A DNA stretch of 64,000 nt from Diplonema papillatum. Taxonomy: Eukaryota; Euglenozoa; Diplonemea; Diplonemida; Diplonemidae. The position numbers and the translations under genes are program-made. Where the stretch lies: NCBI GenBank assembly GCA_030068145.1, contig JAPJBO010000892.1, positions 1 to 64,000 on the forward strand. The letters run 5' to 3'. The notes under the pieces are model-generated. The model searched no databases. It was not told where the DNA came from and was given only the letters and a program-made list of their open reading frames with translations. Below, piece after piece: positions 31,774-41,473 of the stretch (position 1 is the first letter of the stretch; the number at the start of each line of letters is the position of its first letter).

Positions 31774-33963
31774 ATGACATCAGTATCAGAGATGGAAAGT
31801 GCGGACGACGGTAGTAAGCAGTCGTTTCTGAAGGAAAGCATAGCACGCGAGCTGGAGGAAGGGCGGTACGTGTGCTGCATTTGTATCGAAACCATTCGAA
31901 GTAACGATCAGCCGAAATCCTGCCGAAGGTGTTTCCAGCTGACACATCTTGAATGTTTGCGGGCGTGGGCGCAGCGGAGCACCACCGGCGTTTGGGAGTG
32001 CCCCCGATGCCGGGCGACCAGCAACGAGCGCCCGAATAGTATGGAATACAGGTACAGTGACTGTTCATTTGGTCTTACACTTTCTGCTCTACTTCGCGCG
32101 CTGTGTAAGAGGTCCTTCAAGCAAGTCGCACAAGATAGGGTCGTGTTTGATACAACAAGCCTAAGCCCATTCAATTCAGGGTAGTTCCACAGCAGCTTTT
32201 TAACGCACGCTCTCTCATGCCGGCTGGATTCAACGAGCTGACGTCGATGCGCGACTGTTTCTTGACCACAGTAGTTCAAGTCGAGGCTTTCGGGAGAAAG
32301 TGAGAATAATCACCAACAATAATCTGGCCCATGCCGGGTACGTCCATGGGCGTTGTATTCCGGCTTGTGAAAGCCGGCGCCTCTGTTACAAATCGAGAAG
32401 CCCTGCCCGTCCGGGTCGTAGAACTTCGCCACAAACTCAAACGTATTGCAACATACCCACAAACACAGGTGCTTTTGCGGCAAGGTCGCCAACCCGCCGC
32501 CCCAGTCGTTCGGGACGCCGCACAGCTGTGACGGCGTTTGCTCGAAGCTGCGGGAGCTGACGGAGTGCAAGCACCCCTGCACGGCTTCCTGCCACCCCGG
32601 GCCGTGCCCCCCGTGCCCAAAGACCGTCGAGCTGGTTTGCCACTGCGGCAAGGTGCACCTGCACATCGGCTGCTCGGAGCCGAGGAGCGAGAAGCGATCG
32701 TGCGGCGGTCGGTGCGACAAGCTGCTCCGGTGCCGGCGGCACCGGTGCAAGGAGGTCTGCCACGAGGGGCCCTGCAGCCCGTGCCTCCTCACGTACCCGC
32801 AGTCCTGCTTCTGCGGAAAAAAGCAGGGCGTCGTCCGGCCCTGCCAGGCGGCCAGCTACGAAGGCAACCCCCCGGTTGACGAGGCGGTGCCGTCGGGCAG
32901 CCCGAAGGTGTTTTCGTGCGGAGAGCCGTGCCCGCTGGCGCTGGCGTGCGGGAACCACGCGTGCTCGCTGCCGTGCCACGCTGGTAGCTGCCCGGAGTGC
33001 CACCTGCTGCCGGTCGCGACGGTTGCGTGCGCGTGCGGGAAGACGCCGAACGAGGTGCTCTACCGCGACTCGACGCGCAAGGAGCGGACCGACTGCACCG
33101 ACCCACTGGACACCTGCGGCAAGACCTGCGGGAAACCGTGCCCATGCGGGGTGTCGACACACAACTGCAAGGCGCCCTGCCACAACGGCGACTGCCCGCC
33201 GTGCCCCCACCCGCGGACGCTGCCGTGCAAGTGCGGCACGAAGTCCGTCACGATCGCGTGCGCGGACAGCGAGAAGGACCCGGGGACCCTCGTCCCCGTT
33301 TGGACCGCGAAGCCGGCGGAAAAGGCCGACTTGGACATCTTCGCGGGCGTCGGCGGGAAGAAGAACAAGCACAAAGCGAAGGCGCAGGCTGCCAGGATAA
33401 CTTTGCCCTTCACGTGCACCACGCGGTGCACAGCGCAAAAGGACTGCTTCAAGCACACGTGTAAGAACGTGTGCTGCCCACAGTACCAGCAGCTGCACCT
33501 GTGCGAGCTGCGCTGTTCGCGAATGCTCTCGTGTGGAAAGCACAAGTGTCCGGAAAAGTGTCACGCGGGGGAGTGTCCACCCTGTCTGAACAGCGCGTTC
33601 ACAGAGTTGTCGTGCCGCTGCGGTGTGACGTACATCGAACCGCCGGTTCCATGCGGGACGGAGCCGCCTGTCTGCGACCGTCCCTGTGCAATCCCGCGGC
33701 CGTGTGGACACCGCGATCGTCACCGGTGCCACTTCGGGCCGTGCCCCTCGTGCACGGCGATGTCGATTCCCATATGTCCGTCGCACGGGAGACCGATGGG
33801 TAACTGGGATGTCCCTTGCGGCGCTCAGCCCCCGCCCGGCACCGCAACGTGCGACTCCCCGTGCTACCGCAACTTCGACTGCGGCCACGTGTGCATGCAA
33901 CCGTGCCATGCTGGCCCGTGCGGGCCTTGTTGCGTGTGTTGGGGTCCGTCAGCCGGCCACTGA
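31774..33963 (+). CDS. NFX1-like RING and NF-X1 zinc-finger protein (two exons)
   Basis: Exon 1 (31774-32051) and exon 2 (32469-33963) join through a 417 bp GT-AG intron (GTACAG ... ACACAG). The junction codon is restored as Arg in the conserved order Tyr-Arg-Cys-Phe-Cys-Gly-Lys-Val. The protein is about 590 residues. Residues 34-75 form a C4HC3 RING of the NFX1 type (CCIC ... CRRC...H..C ... WECPRC). From residue 93 about eight NF-X1 type cysteine/histidine fingers follow, each with the CHxGxCPPC-like core. NFX1 and NFXL1 proteins act as nuclear ubiquitin ligases and transcriptional regulators. The R3H domain found in animal NFX1 is absent and the protein ends after the last finger, closer to NFXL1. 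The ATG at 31774 is the best start; the frame is open further upstream, so an extended N-terminus is possible. Confidence 0.85.
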
Positions 33964-34010
33964 ACCCTGAACCCGATGATTGGTAAGAGTTGGTGATGCG
34001 TTTTCAAATC

Positions 34011-34027
34011 TTAACCCTTTACCGACC
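34011..34027 (+). repeat. piggyBac left end: TTAA plus 13 bp TIR
   Basis: TTAA at 34011-34014 is followed by CCCTTTACCGACC at 34015-34027 and a G12 run. Confidence 0.92.
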
Positions 34028-34696
34028 GGGGGGGGGGGGCAGTGCTGACACTACCCTGAGAGCCCCCAACGACTTTGCAAGGGACCCCCCCCCCCCCCCC
34101 CCCCCCTTCTACAGTGCAGTTGCCTTGGAGGCTGGGTGGTCGAATTCTCCAAGGTGAAATGGTCAAAATTCCCTGGCAAAAGTGGGCCCACAAAAAAATT
34201 TTAAAGTGTGGTTTTTGGGGTATTTGGGCCAAAAAAAAATTTTTTTTTTCTGACCACCCACCGTGGTGACCACCTTAGAGAGTGACAGGTAGCGTCCCCC
34301 CTCCACAGTGAAAATAGCCTGTATATAGGGGGGGGGGGGGGGGGGGGTTCAGCCAACGACTCCGCAATCTGGCCGCTTAGGGCCACCCCTGGGGGGAGGG
34401 GGGTTATTCTGAGGAAATTGCCTATTTTCGGGTACACTTCGTCCGGGGTGTATCAAGCATTCGTGCTGGTCTTGTATCAGGCACTCATGTCATGTTCGGC
34501 GTGCAGGGGGGCCGGGCCGTCGCAAAAGTATCGTGTCCGGTTGGCCAGGCGTTGCTCAGCCAGCCACCTGGAAACTTTACGAAAGAATGAGAGTGAAAGA
34601 ATAAGCTCTGCCACGGAAGGTATGAAGAGAGACGAAATTGGTAGCGAGATTGCACTCCTACGCGTCGAAAAAGTAGAAGGCGATCCAAGCACAGCC

Positions 34697-36604
34697 TCAG
34701 GTCTTGCGCTTGTTGTGCGCAGGGCTGTTGTTTGACTGGAGACTGCGCTTCCTCCCGCGCTTGAATGGGCGCCCGTTGGGATCCTTGAGTCGGCGCTGCG
34801 CGTCCTTCAAGTTCGGGTCGTCGAATTTGTGGTCCTGCTTGGTGTGAAACCGCCCAAAGCAGGGTGCAGGGCACAATGGCACACCACACTGCTTGCACAT
34901 GTATTGGACGTCCTTGCGCTGCACGTGGCACTTGCAAGTCGTCCGGCGGTCCAGGGGCACAAGGTAGTGGGTTTTACCGTCAAGCCGGCACGGATGATCG
35001 TCAGCACGTGACGGAGTACTTGGCGAGAATGGGGTCGACGGTGCGCTGTCCTGCTGCGATTTGGTGGGAGTCGTGGGTTCGGGGCCGGCACTTACCTCAT
35101 CCGGTTCTGTGCTGCTGTCATCGGCAGGATCTGCGTTCAGGAGCCCCGCAATAAGCGCACGCTTGAAGTTAGCGAAGGAAAAGCTCTGCAGATCGTCTTT
35201 GTGGAGATGTTTCCAAATAACAGATGCGTTGAGGCACGAAACTTCCAACAAGTAGAAGAAAAGCTTCAGGTACCACCTCCGACCCTTCATGAGCCGGCCA
35301 CAACTGGCCATGAGCTGGTCGCTGAGGTCGACACCGCCCATGTACGCGTTGTAGGACTCGACGATATCGGGTTTTTGCACTGGTTCCTTTCTTCCACAAG
35401 AACCTTTGGGTCGTCTCTGGACCTCAGTTGTGGATGCCCCGATCGGGAGGGTGGACAACATTTTGACCTCCCGTTTGTCGTGCCACTCCACGTAAGTGAC
35501 CGGTCCGGATTGCATGAAAAAAGAGTCCCCACGCTGCGGTGCCTTGGCCTTCTCGATCTTACTTGGTCGGCCACGTTTCTTCTCCTTTTTCTCGCGAAGT
35601 AATGGGAGCCCTTTCCGGTTCGACCGTACTGTACCACACGAATGGAACCCCATGCTGGATAGAGCAAGCATTAGTGGGACACTGGTATAGTAGTTGTCGA
35701 AATACAGCCAGTGCCCACGCTGTGCGTACTTCCTGGCAAGGTGAAGCATCTCACGCTCGCCTACGTTTCCCCCAACGCCATCGCCAATCTTCCCGGAGTA
35801 AATGGTGGCAGCAAGCACGTAGCCGGTAGCAGCTTCAGCGAGGACGAAAGCTTTTATCCCGAAGCGATGTCTCTTTTGTGGCGCATACTGTTTGAAAGAC
35901 AGGCGTCCTTTCAAGCGAATAATGCTCTCATCGAAGCTCAGCTGCTTGGACGGACGCCAGACTTCTGCCCACTGCTCCGAAACCATGTCGAAAACGTTTT
36001 TGATTTTTTTGAGGCGGTCGCTTTCGACAACGCTGTCGTCAGTAAAATGGAGAGTTCTGTAGATCTCCATCCACCGGTTCCGCCCCATCACAGAAGCAAA
36101 AAACGGAATGTGTTCAACAGGATCCGTGCACCAGTAGTTGTACAGGTCCCCCTTCACAGTCAGCCCCATGGCGATGGTCAGTGCGAACCAACGCTTCAGT
36201 TCCTTTTCATCTGGGGCTTTGAACTTGTCTTCCCGCCCTCGTGTCTTCGCCTTCTGAGCGCTGTATGTGGACATCTGGCCGATTATTTTGCCCACGACAC
36301 TTGGAGTGAAGAACAAGCTGAATATCCCCTCCGGAGAAGAGTTCTGATGCAGCACGTCCCCAAAGGTGTCGGTTTGTGGTCCAGACAACTTCTCATCGAA
36401 TGGAAGTTCCGGAATCGGAACTACCGTGTTAGCCCACTTCATAAGTGGGAACTTGATTGATGCAGCAGGTTTGGGTGGTGTGGTCTTCTTCTGGTCTGTC
36501 TGCTTCTTTTGCGGTGGTTTCTTCCCGTCTCGCTTCGCTGCCGGCGAGACCGTGTCTCCAACCGGGTCTATACGAGTCCGAATGGACCGGCGGGCGTAAC
36601 GCAC
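34697..36604 (-). CDS. piggyBac transposase (DDE_Tnp_1_7 type)
   Basis: The frame runs 635 codons from 36604 to 34697. Counting from 36604, catalytic aspartates are D225 (SFDESIIRLKG), D303 (LYFDNYYTS) and D426 (GGVDLSDQLM). The 78-residue spacing of the first two equals that of the insect piggyBac enzyme. Residues 560-600 form a cysteine-rich C-terminal domain (CKCHVQRKDVQYMCKQC ... CPAPC), which in piggyBac binds the TIR region. The enzyme excises and inserts the element at TTAA without footprints. The frame opens with GTG; the first ATG is Met55 (36442). A second ORF lies upstream in the same frame, separated by TAA and TAG. The protein therefore either starts at Met55 or is joined to that ORF by splicing. 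All catalytic residues are intact. Confidence 0.9.
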   Translation of the reverse strand: MRYARRSIRTRIDPVGDTVSPAAKRDGKKPPQKKQTDQKKTTPPKPAASIKFPLMKWANTVVPIPELPFDEKLSGPQTDTFGDVLHQNSSPEGIFSLFFTPSVVGKIIGQMSTYSAQKAKTRGREDKFKAPDEKELKRWFALTIAMGLTVKGDLYNYWCTDPVEHIPFFASVMGRNRWMEIYRTLHFTDDSVVESDRLKKIKNVFDMVSEQWAEVWRPSKQLSFDESIIRLKGRLSFKQYAPQKRHRFGIKAFVLAEAATGYVLAATIYSGKIGDGVGGNVGEREMLHLARKYAQRGHWLYFDNYYTSVPLMLALSSMGFHSCGTVRSNRKGLPLLREKKEKKRGRPSKIEKAKAPQRGDSFFMQSGPVTYVEWHDKREVKMLSTLPIGASTTEVQRRPKGSCGRKEPVQKPDIVESYNAYMGGVDLSDQLMASCGRLMKGRRWYLKLFFYLLEVSCLNASVIWKHLHKDDLQSFSFANFKRALIAGLLNADPADDSSTEPDEVSAGPEPTTPTKSQQDSAPSTPFSPSTPSRADDHPCRLDGKTHYLVPLDRRTTCKCHVQRKDVQYMCKQCGVPLCPAPCFGRFHTKQDHKFDDPNLKDAQRRLKDPNGRPFKRGRKRSLQSNNSPAHNKRKT

Positions 36605-36655
36605 TGAGGAGCCTTGTTGTTCCGAGGGTTTGAGCCTTATGGCCGGTTCCTACGG

Positions 36656-37417
36656 TTATCTCCTGGTTCGGCTCCACTCGAAAGAGCTGGATGTCTGCGC
36701 ACGCACGGGGGATTCGAAGACGAAGTTGACGAAGTGACCGACGGCGTCGTTACCACGGGGGCTATTGAGGAAAACAATGTTCACGGGACGCTGTGCTTCG
36801 TACTCCTCCCTGTGCGTTGTGTCTCCTGTAACACGGCGATACAGGATTGTCTTCATGCAGTCCGGCGAGAGTACGAATCCAATGTCATGCGTGTGGCAAA
36901 ACTGCTGAACTTCAAAGCAATCCAGCGACCTCAAGCTCCCCACGCTCGTTTTCTTCTCATGGAAGTTCTCTTCTGCAAAGTTGAGGAGGACAGCCTTAGT
37001 CGGGAGATCTGTCTTTCCGGTAGTTCGCCATGCAAGTGCACGCCACAACGCGATGTAGGCGCATTCACACCCCTTCTGCTCGTTTCTCAGTCTCAGTGTC
37101 ACCCCGGGTATGGACCCGAATTCGCGCCTGCTTCGGTGGTCGTCGTACTGCTCCAGGGAATCAACGACGGTGCACGTGCGAAAGGTGTCCGCAGGCAGCT
37201 TTCTCAGGAAGTCATCCACAGGCCCCATACCCTCTGTCCACCCATCTACCGGCTGCTGAGGCTTCCCAGTCTGCTTTTCAGGTTTCTGCGCACGGGAAGG
37301 GGACTTTCTCGGCTTCACCTCTTCCTCATCCGTCGACGAGCTGTCCGACTCTGTCTCGGACGATGTGCTTTCTGAATCGCACACTTCATCACTGACAATC
37401 ACGCCTTTCCTGACCAT
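36656..37417 (-). CDS. Accessory ORF of the piggyBac element: putative papain/OTU/C39-like cysteine peptidase
   Basis: A proper ATG at 37417 opens a 253-residue frame inside the transposon. Residues 1-60 are acidic and serine-rich. Residues 100-235 look like a small globular domain with Q114, C117 and C119 at the start of a helix (QKGCECAYIALWRAL) and H228 at the start of a strand (AVGHFVNFVF). The order Gln, Cys, then a distant His before a hydrophobic strand is that of papain-fold peptidases such as OTU or C39 families. I cannot assign a family firmly. It is in exactly the same frame as the transposase, with TAA and TAG six bases apart just after it. A 99 bp candidate intron (36604-36702, GTGCGC ... 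CTCCTCAG) would remove both stops and give one fused protein of about 870 residues. Confidence 0.55.
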   Translation of the reverse strand: MVRKGVIVSDEVCDSESTSSETESDSSSTDEEEVKPRKSPSRAQKPEKQTGKPQQPVDGWTEGMGPVDDFLRKLPADTFRTCTVVDSLEQYDDHRSRREFGSIPGVTLRLRNEQKGCECAYIALWRALAWRTTGKTDLPTKAVLLNFAEENFHEKKTSVGSLRSLDCFEVQQFCHTHDIGFVLSPDCMKTILYRRVTGDTTHREEYEAQRPVNIVFLNSPRGNDAVGHFVNFVFESPVRAQTSSSFEWSRTRR

Positions 37418-37700
37418 TTTTTGCAGTTCTTTTGTTCAGTCCGCAGTTCTGTCCTGCTCATTTTTTTGGTACCGGTGCTGATATTTCAAAATCCGTGTGT
37501 GACTGGCCCAAGAAAACCTCCCAGTTTTCTGGGGACACCTCGAGTTCCAGCCGTGAAAAAAGAGGGGGGGCAGGCACTCTTTTTTGTCGGCAGTTGCTTT
37601 AATGGAAAGATACGCTAAGAAATCTTTAAAATACGTCCCTTGGGTGCCGGATTAACCACAGGGGCACCCTTCGGGAGCTACTCATGATATTCGCTGCATT

Positions 37701-37722
37701 ATCTACGCATATATGCGTAGAT
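37701..37722. repeat. 22 bp perfect palindrome next to the right piggyBac TIR
   Basis: ATCTACGCATA followed directly by its reverse complement abuts the right TIR at 37723. No equivalent lies beside the left TIR. It is a candidate asymmetric transposase-binding site. Confidence 0.85.
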
Positions 37723-37739
37723 GGTCGGTAAAGGGTTAA
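37723..37739 (+). repeat. piggyBac right end: 13 bp TIR plus TTAA
   Basis: GGTCGGTAAAGGG at 37723-37735 is followed by TTAA at 37736-37739. Confidence 0.92.
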
Positions 37740-38430
37740 TCACGCTGCTCCTTCACTGGGGTTTATGGTTGCGACGTCTGGACCTATTCGGATCGTCCAA
37801 GCTTTGGAAGAAGTGTTGCGAAACGGCTTGTCAGTTTTGCTCGGTTTGACCACGATAGGGATGAGTTGAGGAGGTGACACACCTGCGGCATCGTCAATGA
37901 CGGGTAAATGACCGCGTCTCCCACGCCTCGGCGCCTGCCCCCTCAGGAGGCAAGTCAGTTCTACATCCAGGTTAGGCATGGTTTTCAGAGCCGAAACAAG
38001 GCCTCCTCGACACCCTTGCTCCCGCGTACGCGGGAATCCTGGATCCTAAATTAAAAGACAAACCATCACTGCTTTTGGCAGAAACCAACCACACCGTATT
38101 GCGCCCGGCACCCGGTGTGCAGGGTTTGCAAGGTTTGCAAGTCCGACGTCCTCCTGAGGTGCAGACTGCATGGTCAATCTCTTCCAGTCCCACTTTCATT
38201 TTGTCAAACTTTCTTTGGTCAAAATTTGCAGCAGAGGCACTGTACGGGCTCCCGCCCCTCCCTCGGGCTCTGGACCGCAAACAAAGGGGAAAACGGTGTT
38301 TTCACCTAGCCCGCCGAAAACATCGTGGCCTTTGAGTATCGATAAACAATCGGTACCGGGTAAGCCCCGGCCCAGCGTGATGAACAACGCAGTGCAGCTC
38401 GCACGCGCTTGCCCGCCATTCTAGCCTTCA

Positions 38431-38838
38431 TCATCTTTTCGGTCCGTACTTTTTGTGAAATGCCGTGTGCGGCCGCGATGGATAGTGGAGGCGGGCGCGA
38501 AGCGGGGGGAGTTGAACTAGAGAAAAACTCACAACCTTGGATGGCCAAGTGAAAGTGTGCATACGAATGTGTTGCAGTATACGACTCCCAGCCCCAGTCT
38601 GGTCAACCGGACTCTGAATTACCGGGCCTTTAGACCTCAAAAACGCTAGAAGAAAGAACAGCACACAACGCGCAACGTCGTCGCTTGTGGGAGAGATCGG
38701 CAGAGGGCTACCGTCTTCAAGCCAATCGTGAATAGTAAATCGCCTCGGGGACCACGCATTCCAAGTCAATCCCCTCCGGCTGCCCAATACGCGTTCCAGT
38801 ATATCATGCCCGGCCTGCATCCTCGAGAATTGGCACAT
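38431..38838 (-). CDS. Possible gene fragment with faint cyclin-box character
   Basis: On the minus strand, HDILERVLGSRRGLTWNAWS is followed by RRFTIHDWLEDG and DDVARCVLFFLLAFLRSK. The order (a helix ending in a Leu pair, a Thr/His-x-x-Leu turn, then a long hydrophobic helix) faintly recalls the junction of the two cyclin boxes. A second minus frame (39276-38938) could be an upstream exon. The region 37740-39336 otherwise shows nothing I can support, and this could be chance. Confidence 0.2.
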   Translation of the reverse strand: MCQFSRMQAGHDILERVLGSRRGLTWNAWSPRRFTIHDWLEDGSPLPISPTSDDVARCVLFFLLAFLRSKGPVIQSPVDQTGAGSRILQHIRMHTFTWPSKVVSFSLVQLPPLRARLHYPSRPHTAFHKKYGPKR

Positions 38839-39336
38839 TTCCCAAGGCTCTTCACCGTCTCTCTCGGCTTCCGAAGATGTTCAGCCTCAGTTAGCCGGTC
38901 CGCCAGCCGAGCTCAAGCCAGTGGTCAAGCCGCGAAATCAGCGAGACTTTCTGACAACCGGTACCTGTCCTTCAACAAAACTGTGCACTTCTTCCTGCGT
39001 GACACAACCGGGTCCGCGTACTTGTTGAGAACGGCACTCAGTTCTGCGGGTATCTCTCCCGCAGTTTTTGAAGTAGCTCACGGATTTGCGCATACATGTC
39101 TCAAGTTCGAGCCTATGCTCAAAGGCCATTGCCGTGTCTTCTTCCGACTCCGACGGCGTGAGAAACTTCCACCACCAACTACACTCTTTACTGGTCCTTT
39201 TCTTTCGTTGACCGAACGCGGTCAGATGTGGTACCACAGAATCTGATGGGTAACCTCTCAGGGTAGACACGCTCACAAACCCGTGACACCAGAACCGCTT
39301 AAACTAGAACAAGATGCGGTAGTATACGTTGTTCCT

Positions 39337-41055
39337 ATGAGGCGCTGGATGAGTACCGTCGCGATGAAGGACCGTATGGCAGCGAAGGTGCTGGTGAAGC
39401 ACGTGCTACCAGTGAAGGAGCGGAACCGGGTCTTGACCGACTCTGTGCAGCGCAGCACGCGGCACTCTGCTCTCATGGCAGAGTTCGACGGCCTGCTGCA
39501 GGCGGGGGGCCTCGGCACGCTGAGCAGTGGTGTCTTCTTGCAAGGGCTCGCGTCCTTGAGGTACCACCGGCAGACCCGGACCAGCTTCAACCAGCTCACC
39601 GAGTTCGGCGTGAAGCCCGGGGTGATGATGTTCGACGCGCTGCTGCAGACGGTGACCACGCTGGAGGAGGCGACAGGGGTGATCACCTCGATGCACGCCC
39701 AGCGCGTTGCCACGACGACGCAGTGCTGGGTCTCCGCGCTGTGGTCCGCGCAGAGACTGGCGAAAGGGAGGAACGCGCCGAATGCCCGCTGCATCGCAGC
39801 GTGGGTCGCCAAGTACCCGCTTGCGCACCTGCTGTCCCAGCCTCCCACTCGTCTAACGGAGGAAGCACTGGTGGCGATGTACAGCTGCGTGGCAGATTCG
39901 CAGACGCTGGCCAGGCTCGAGTCCGTAAGGAGGGCCAGCGGAGTCGGGTTGAGCTGGCGGCTGCGGCACGCGATCATCAAGTCCTGCGTCGCGACCGACA
40001 ACCTCACGCTGGCCACGGCCGTCCACGCGGCCCTTCTCGCCGACGCGGCGGTCTCGCCGGGGCAAAAGCAAGCCTCCACCCTCCGCATCCTCGCCTTCGC
40101 CGCAAAGCGTGGCGACCTGACCCTCTTCGAGCGCGTGGAGCGCGACCACCTCACTCCTTTGTCCGCCGCACTCCCGGCGCCGCCCAGTGGCCGTGCGCCT
40201 TGCCTTCCTTCTCGTGCGGAACCGACGTCCTCTGCGGACAAGCGAACCAACTGCGACGGCATGGCAAGCTCCCAACCGGACAAATTGTTCGCTTCCAATT
40301 CCAGCGTCCCGTATCTAAATGCTCCCACCGCGAGTGCGCACGCGGGAACAGCAGCGAAGGTGGCAAGTAGGTACCGTCCGAGTGAAGTCCGGGAAATCGG
40401 GGATTCCGACCCGAATCACGTTGTTCAGGAGGGCTGCGCTCAGAGCAAGCCCGAGAGTAGTCCACTCGTGTCTCGTACGACTGATGAGCCACCAACCGGT
40501 GATGGGAAAAGGGTGACGACGGTTGCTGATGCGAAGACGGCTCGTCCGAAGGAGGCGGTGCCGTCGTGGAGCGTCCGCCCCCGCGGCCGCGGCAGGGCGC
40601 AGGCGTTGTACGAGGTCACCGTCCAGCTCGGGCTGTTCCTCACGTGCTGCGAGGCGGCACTGCGCAAGGCCGCCGACCAGCAAGCGGCACACCAAAAAGT
40701 GCCCGCGCGAACGACGAGGCCCGCCGCCGGCCACAGGAAGAAGACAGCGCTCGTCACCGTCGCTTGCGCCGACCAGTCCCGGCCGACGCGCCACGCTGTA
40801 GTCAGCGCGGCAACTCGCCGCCTCGAGGTCGTTGGGTTGGTCCCGTTCGCCGCGGCGCCGCAGGGCGAGCTGGCGTCGCTGTGCCGCAACAGCATCTCGT
40901 TTCTGCTGAGGCTGCGCGATTACCACGCGGCCTGCGGGGCCGCGGAGGAGTGTGCGGCCGTGGAGTCCCGGATCTCCGAGCTTCACCAAGTGCCCGACCC
41001 CTGCGACCCGAAGGACCGCGTGGAGGAGGCATGCGACGTCCCCTTGGCCGCTTGA
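39337..41055 (+). CDS. PPR-like organellar RNA-binding protein
   Basis: The first ATG of the frame is at 39337, giving 572 residues. The N-terminus (MRRWMSTVAMKDRMAAK) is basic and amphipathic without acidic residues until Asp12, as in mitochondrial targeting peptides. Residues 40-290 are a chain of helical hairpins with PPR-like spacing, for example FNQLTEFGVKPGVMMFDALL, which has the typical G-x-x-P turn. The middle (about 290-420) is a disordered linker. The last 150 residues are again helical and Ala/Arg-rich. PPR proteins bind organellar transcripts for processing, stability or translation. Only one repeat is canonical, so a more distant helical-repeat protein is the alternative. No intron is needed. 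Confidence 0.55.
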   Translation: MRRWMSTVAMKDRMAAKVLVKHVLPVKERNRVLTDSVQRSTRHSALMAEFDGLLQAGGLGTLSSGVFLQGLASLRYHRQTRTSFNQLTEFGVKPGVMMFDALLQTVTTLEEATGVITSMHAQRVATTTQCWVSALWSAQRLAKGRNAPNARCIAAWVAKYPLAHLLSQPPTRLTEEALVAMYSCVADSQTLARLESVRRASGVGLSWRLRHAIIKSCVATDNLTLATAVHAALLADAAVSPGQKQASTLRILAFAAKRGDLTLFERVERDHLTPLSAALPAPPSGRAPCLPSRAEPTSSADKRTNCDGMASSQPDKLFASNSSVPYLNAPTASAHAGTAAKVASRYRPSEVREIGDSDPNHVVQEGCAQSKPESSPLVSRTTDEPPTGDGKRVTTVADAKTARPKEAVPSWSVRPRGRGRAQALYEVTVQLGLFLTCCEAALRKAADQQAAHQKVPARTTRPAAGHRKKTALVTVACADQSRPTRHAVVSAATRRLEVVGLVPFAAAPQGELASLCRNSISFLLRLRDYHAACGAAEECAAVESRISELHQVPDPCDPKDRVEEACDVPLAA

Positions 41056-41473
41056 CGGCCTTCCGCATTCCCTGGCCGTTTTTGTATCACCGAATTGCAT
41101 TCGTTGGGTGCTAAATATTGGCAGCGTACTGCAGGAAACGTACCTAAACACGAACAACACGTTGCTTTTTTCATCTCCGTCTTCCCACTGATCAGGGATT
41201 TCCCGTCGCGGCGTGCGGAGCGCTTGGCCCCACTTGAATTGGGGTTGTCCTTGCAGTTGGCCGATCTGGCCATCCGTCTTCCCTGGTGCCCTCGTCTGTA
41301 TGCAAGGCGGCCTTCATTCACCACGTTTCTTTGCAATGCGCCGTTGCCCATTTTTTGTACGGCTGTGTGGGACAAGCCACTCCTGGGCTGTCGTCTTGGA
41401 TGTGTATCTGGTGGACCGCGGGAATGGGCGGGAATTTGCTGTGGGATTGTTGCTCACGCAGCCAGTGTTCGCG
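41056..41473. other. Intergenic DNA, nothing recognised
   Basis: Short frames only. I see no domain, RNA gene or repeat structure. Confidence 0.5.

Larger units (their letters stand above)
34015..37735 (-). mobile_element. Complete piggyBac transposon with TTAA target duplication
   Basis: The 13 bp terminal inverted repeats CCCTTTACCGACC (34015-34027) and GGTCGGTAAAGGG (37723-37735) are exact complements. TTAA flanks both ends (34011-34014 and 37736-37739), the piggyBac target-site signature. Inside, on the minus strand, are a putative cysteine-peptidase-like ORF and the transposase. The left subterminal region holds homopolymer runs G12 (34028-34039), C22 (34085-34106) and G20 (34328-34347). 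The right subterminal region holds a 22 bp perfect palindrome. The perfect ends suggest a recent insertion, 50 bp downstream of the NFX1-like stop codon. Confidence 0.92.

Noticed and set aside
32437..33909. 490-codon minus-strand frame over the NFX1-like gene
   Set aside because: It is the antisense shadow of a cysteine-rich, high-GC gene whose sense strand has clear RING and NF-X1 fingers.
36604..36660. Reassigned TAA/TAG codons as explanation for the two stops in the piggyBac element
   Set aside because: Frames of 1785, 1111 and about 1130 residues contain no internal TAA or TAG, and several genes end with them. The standard code applies.
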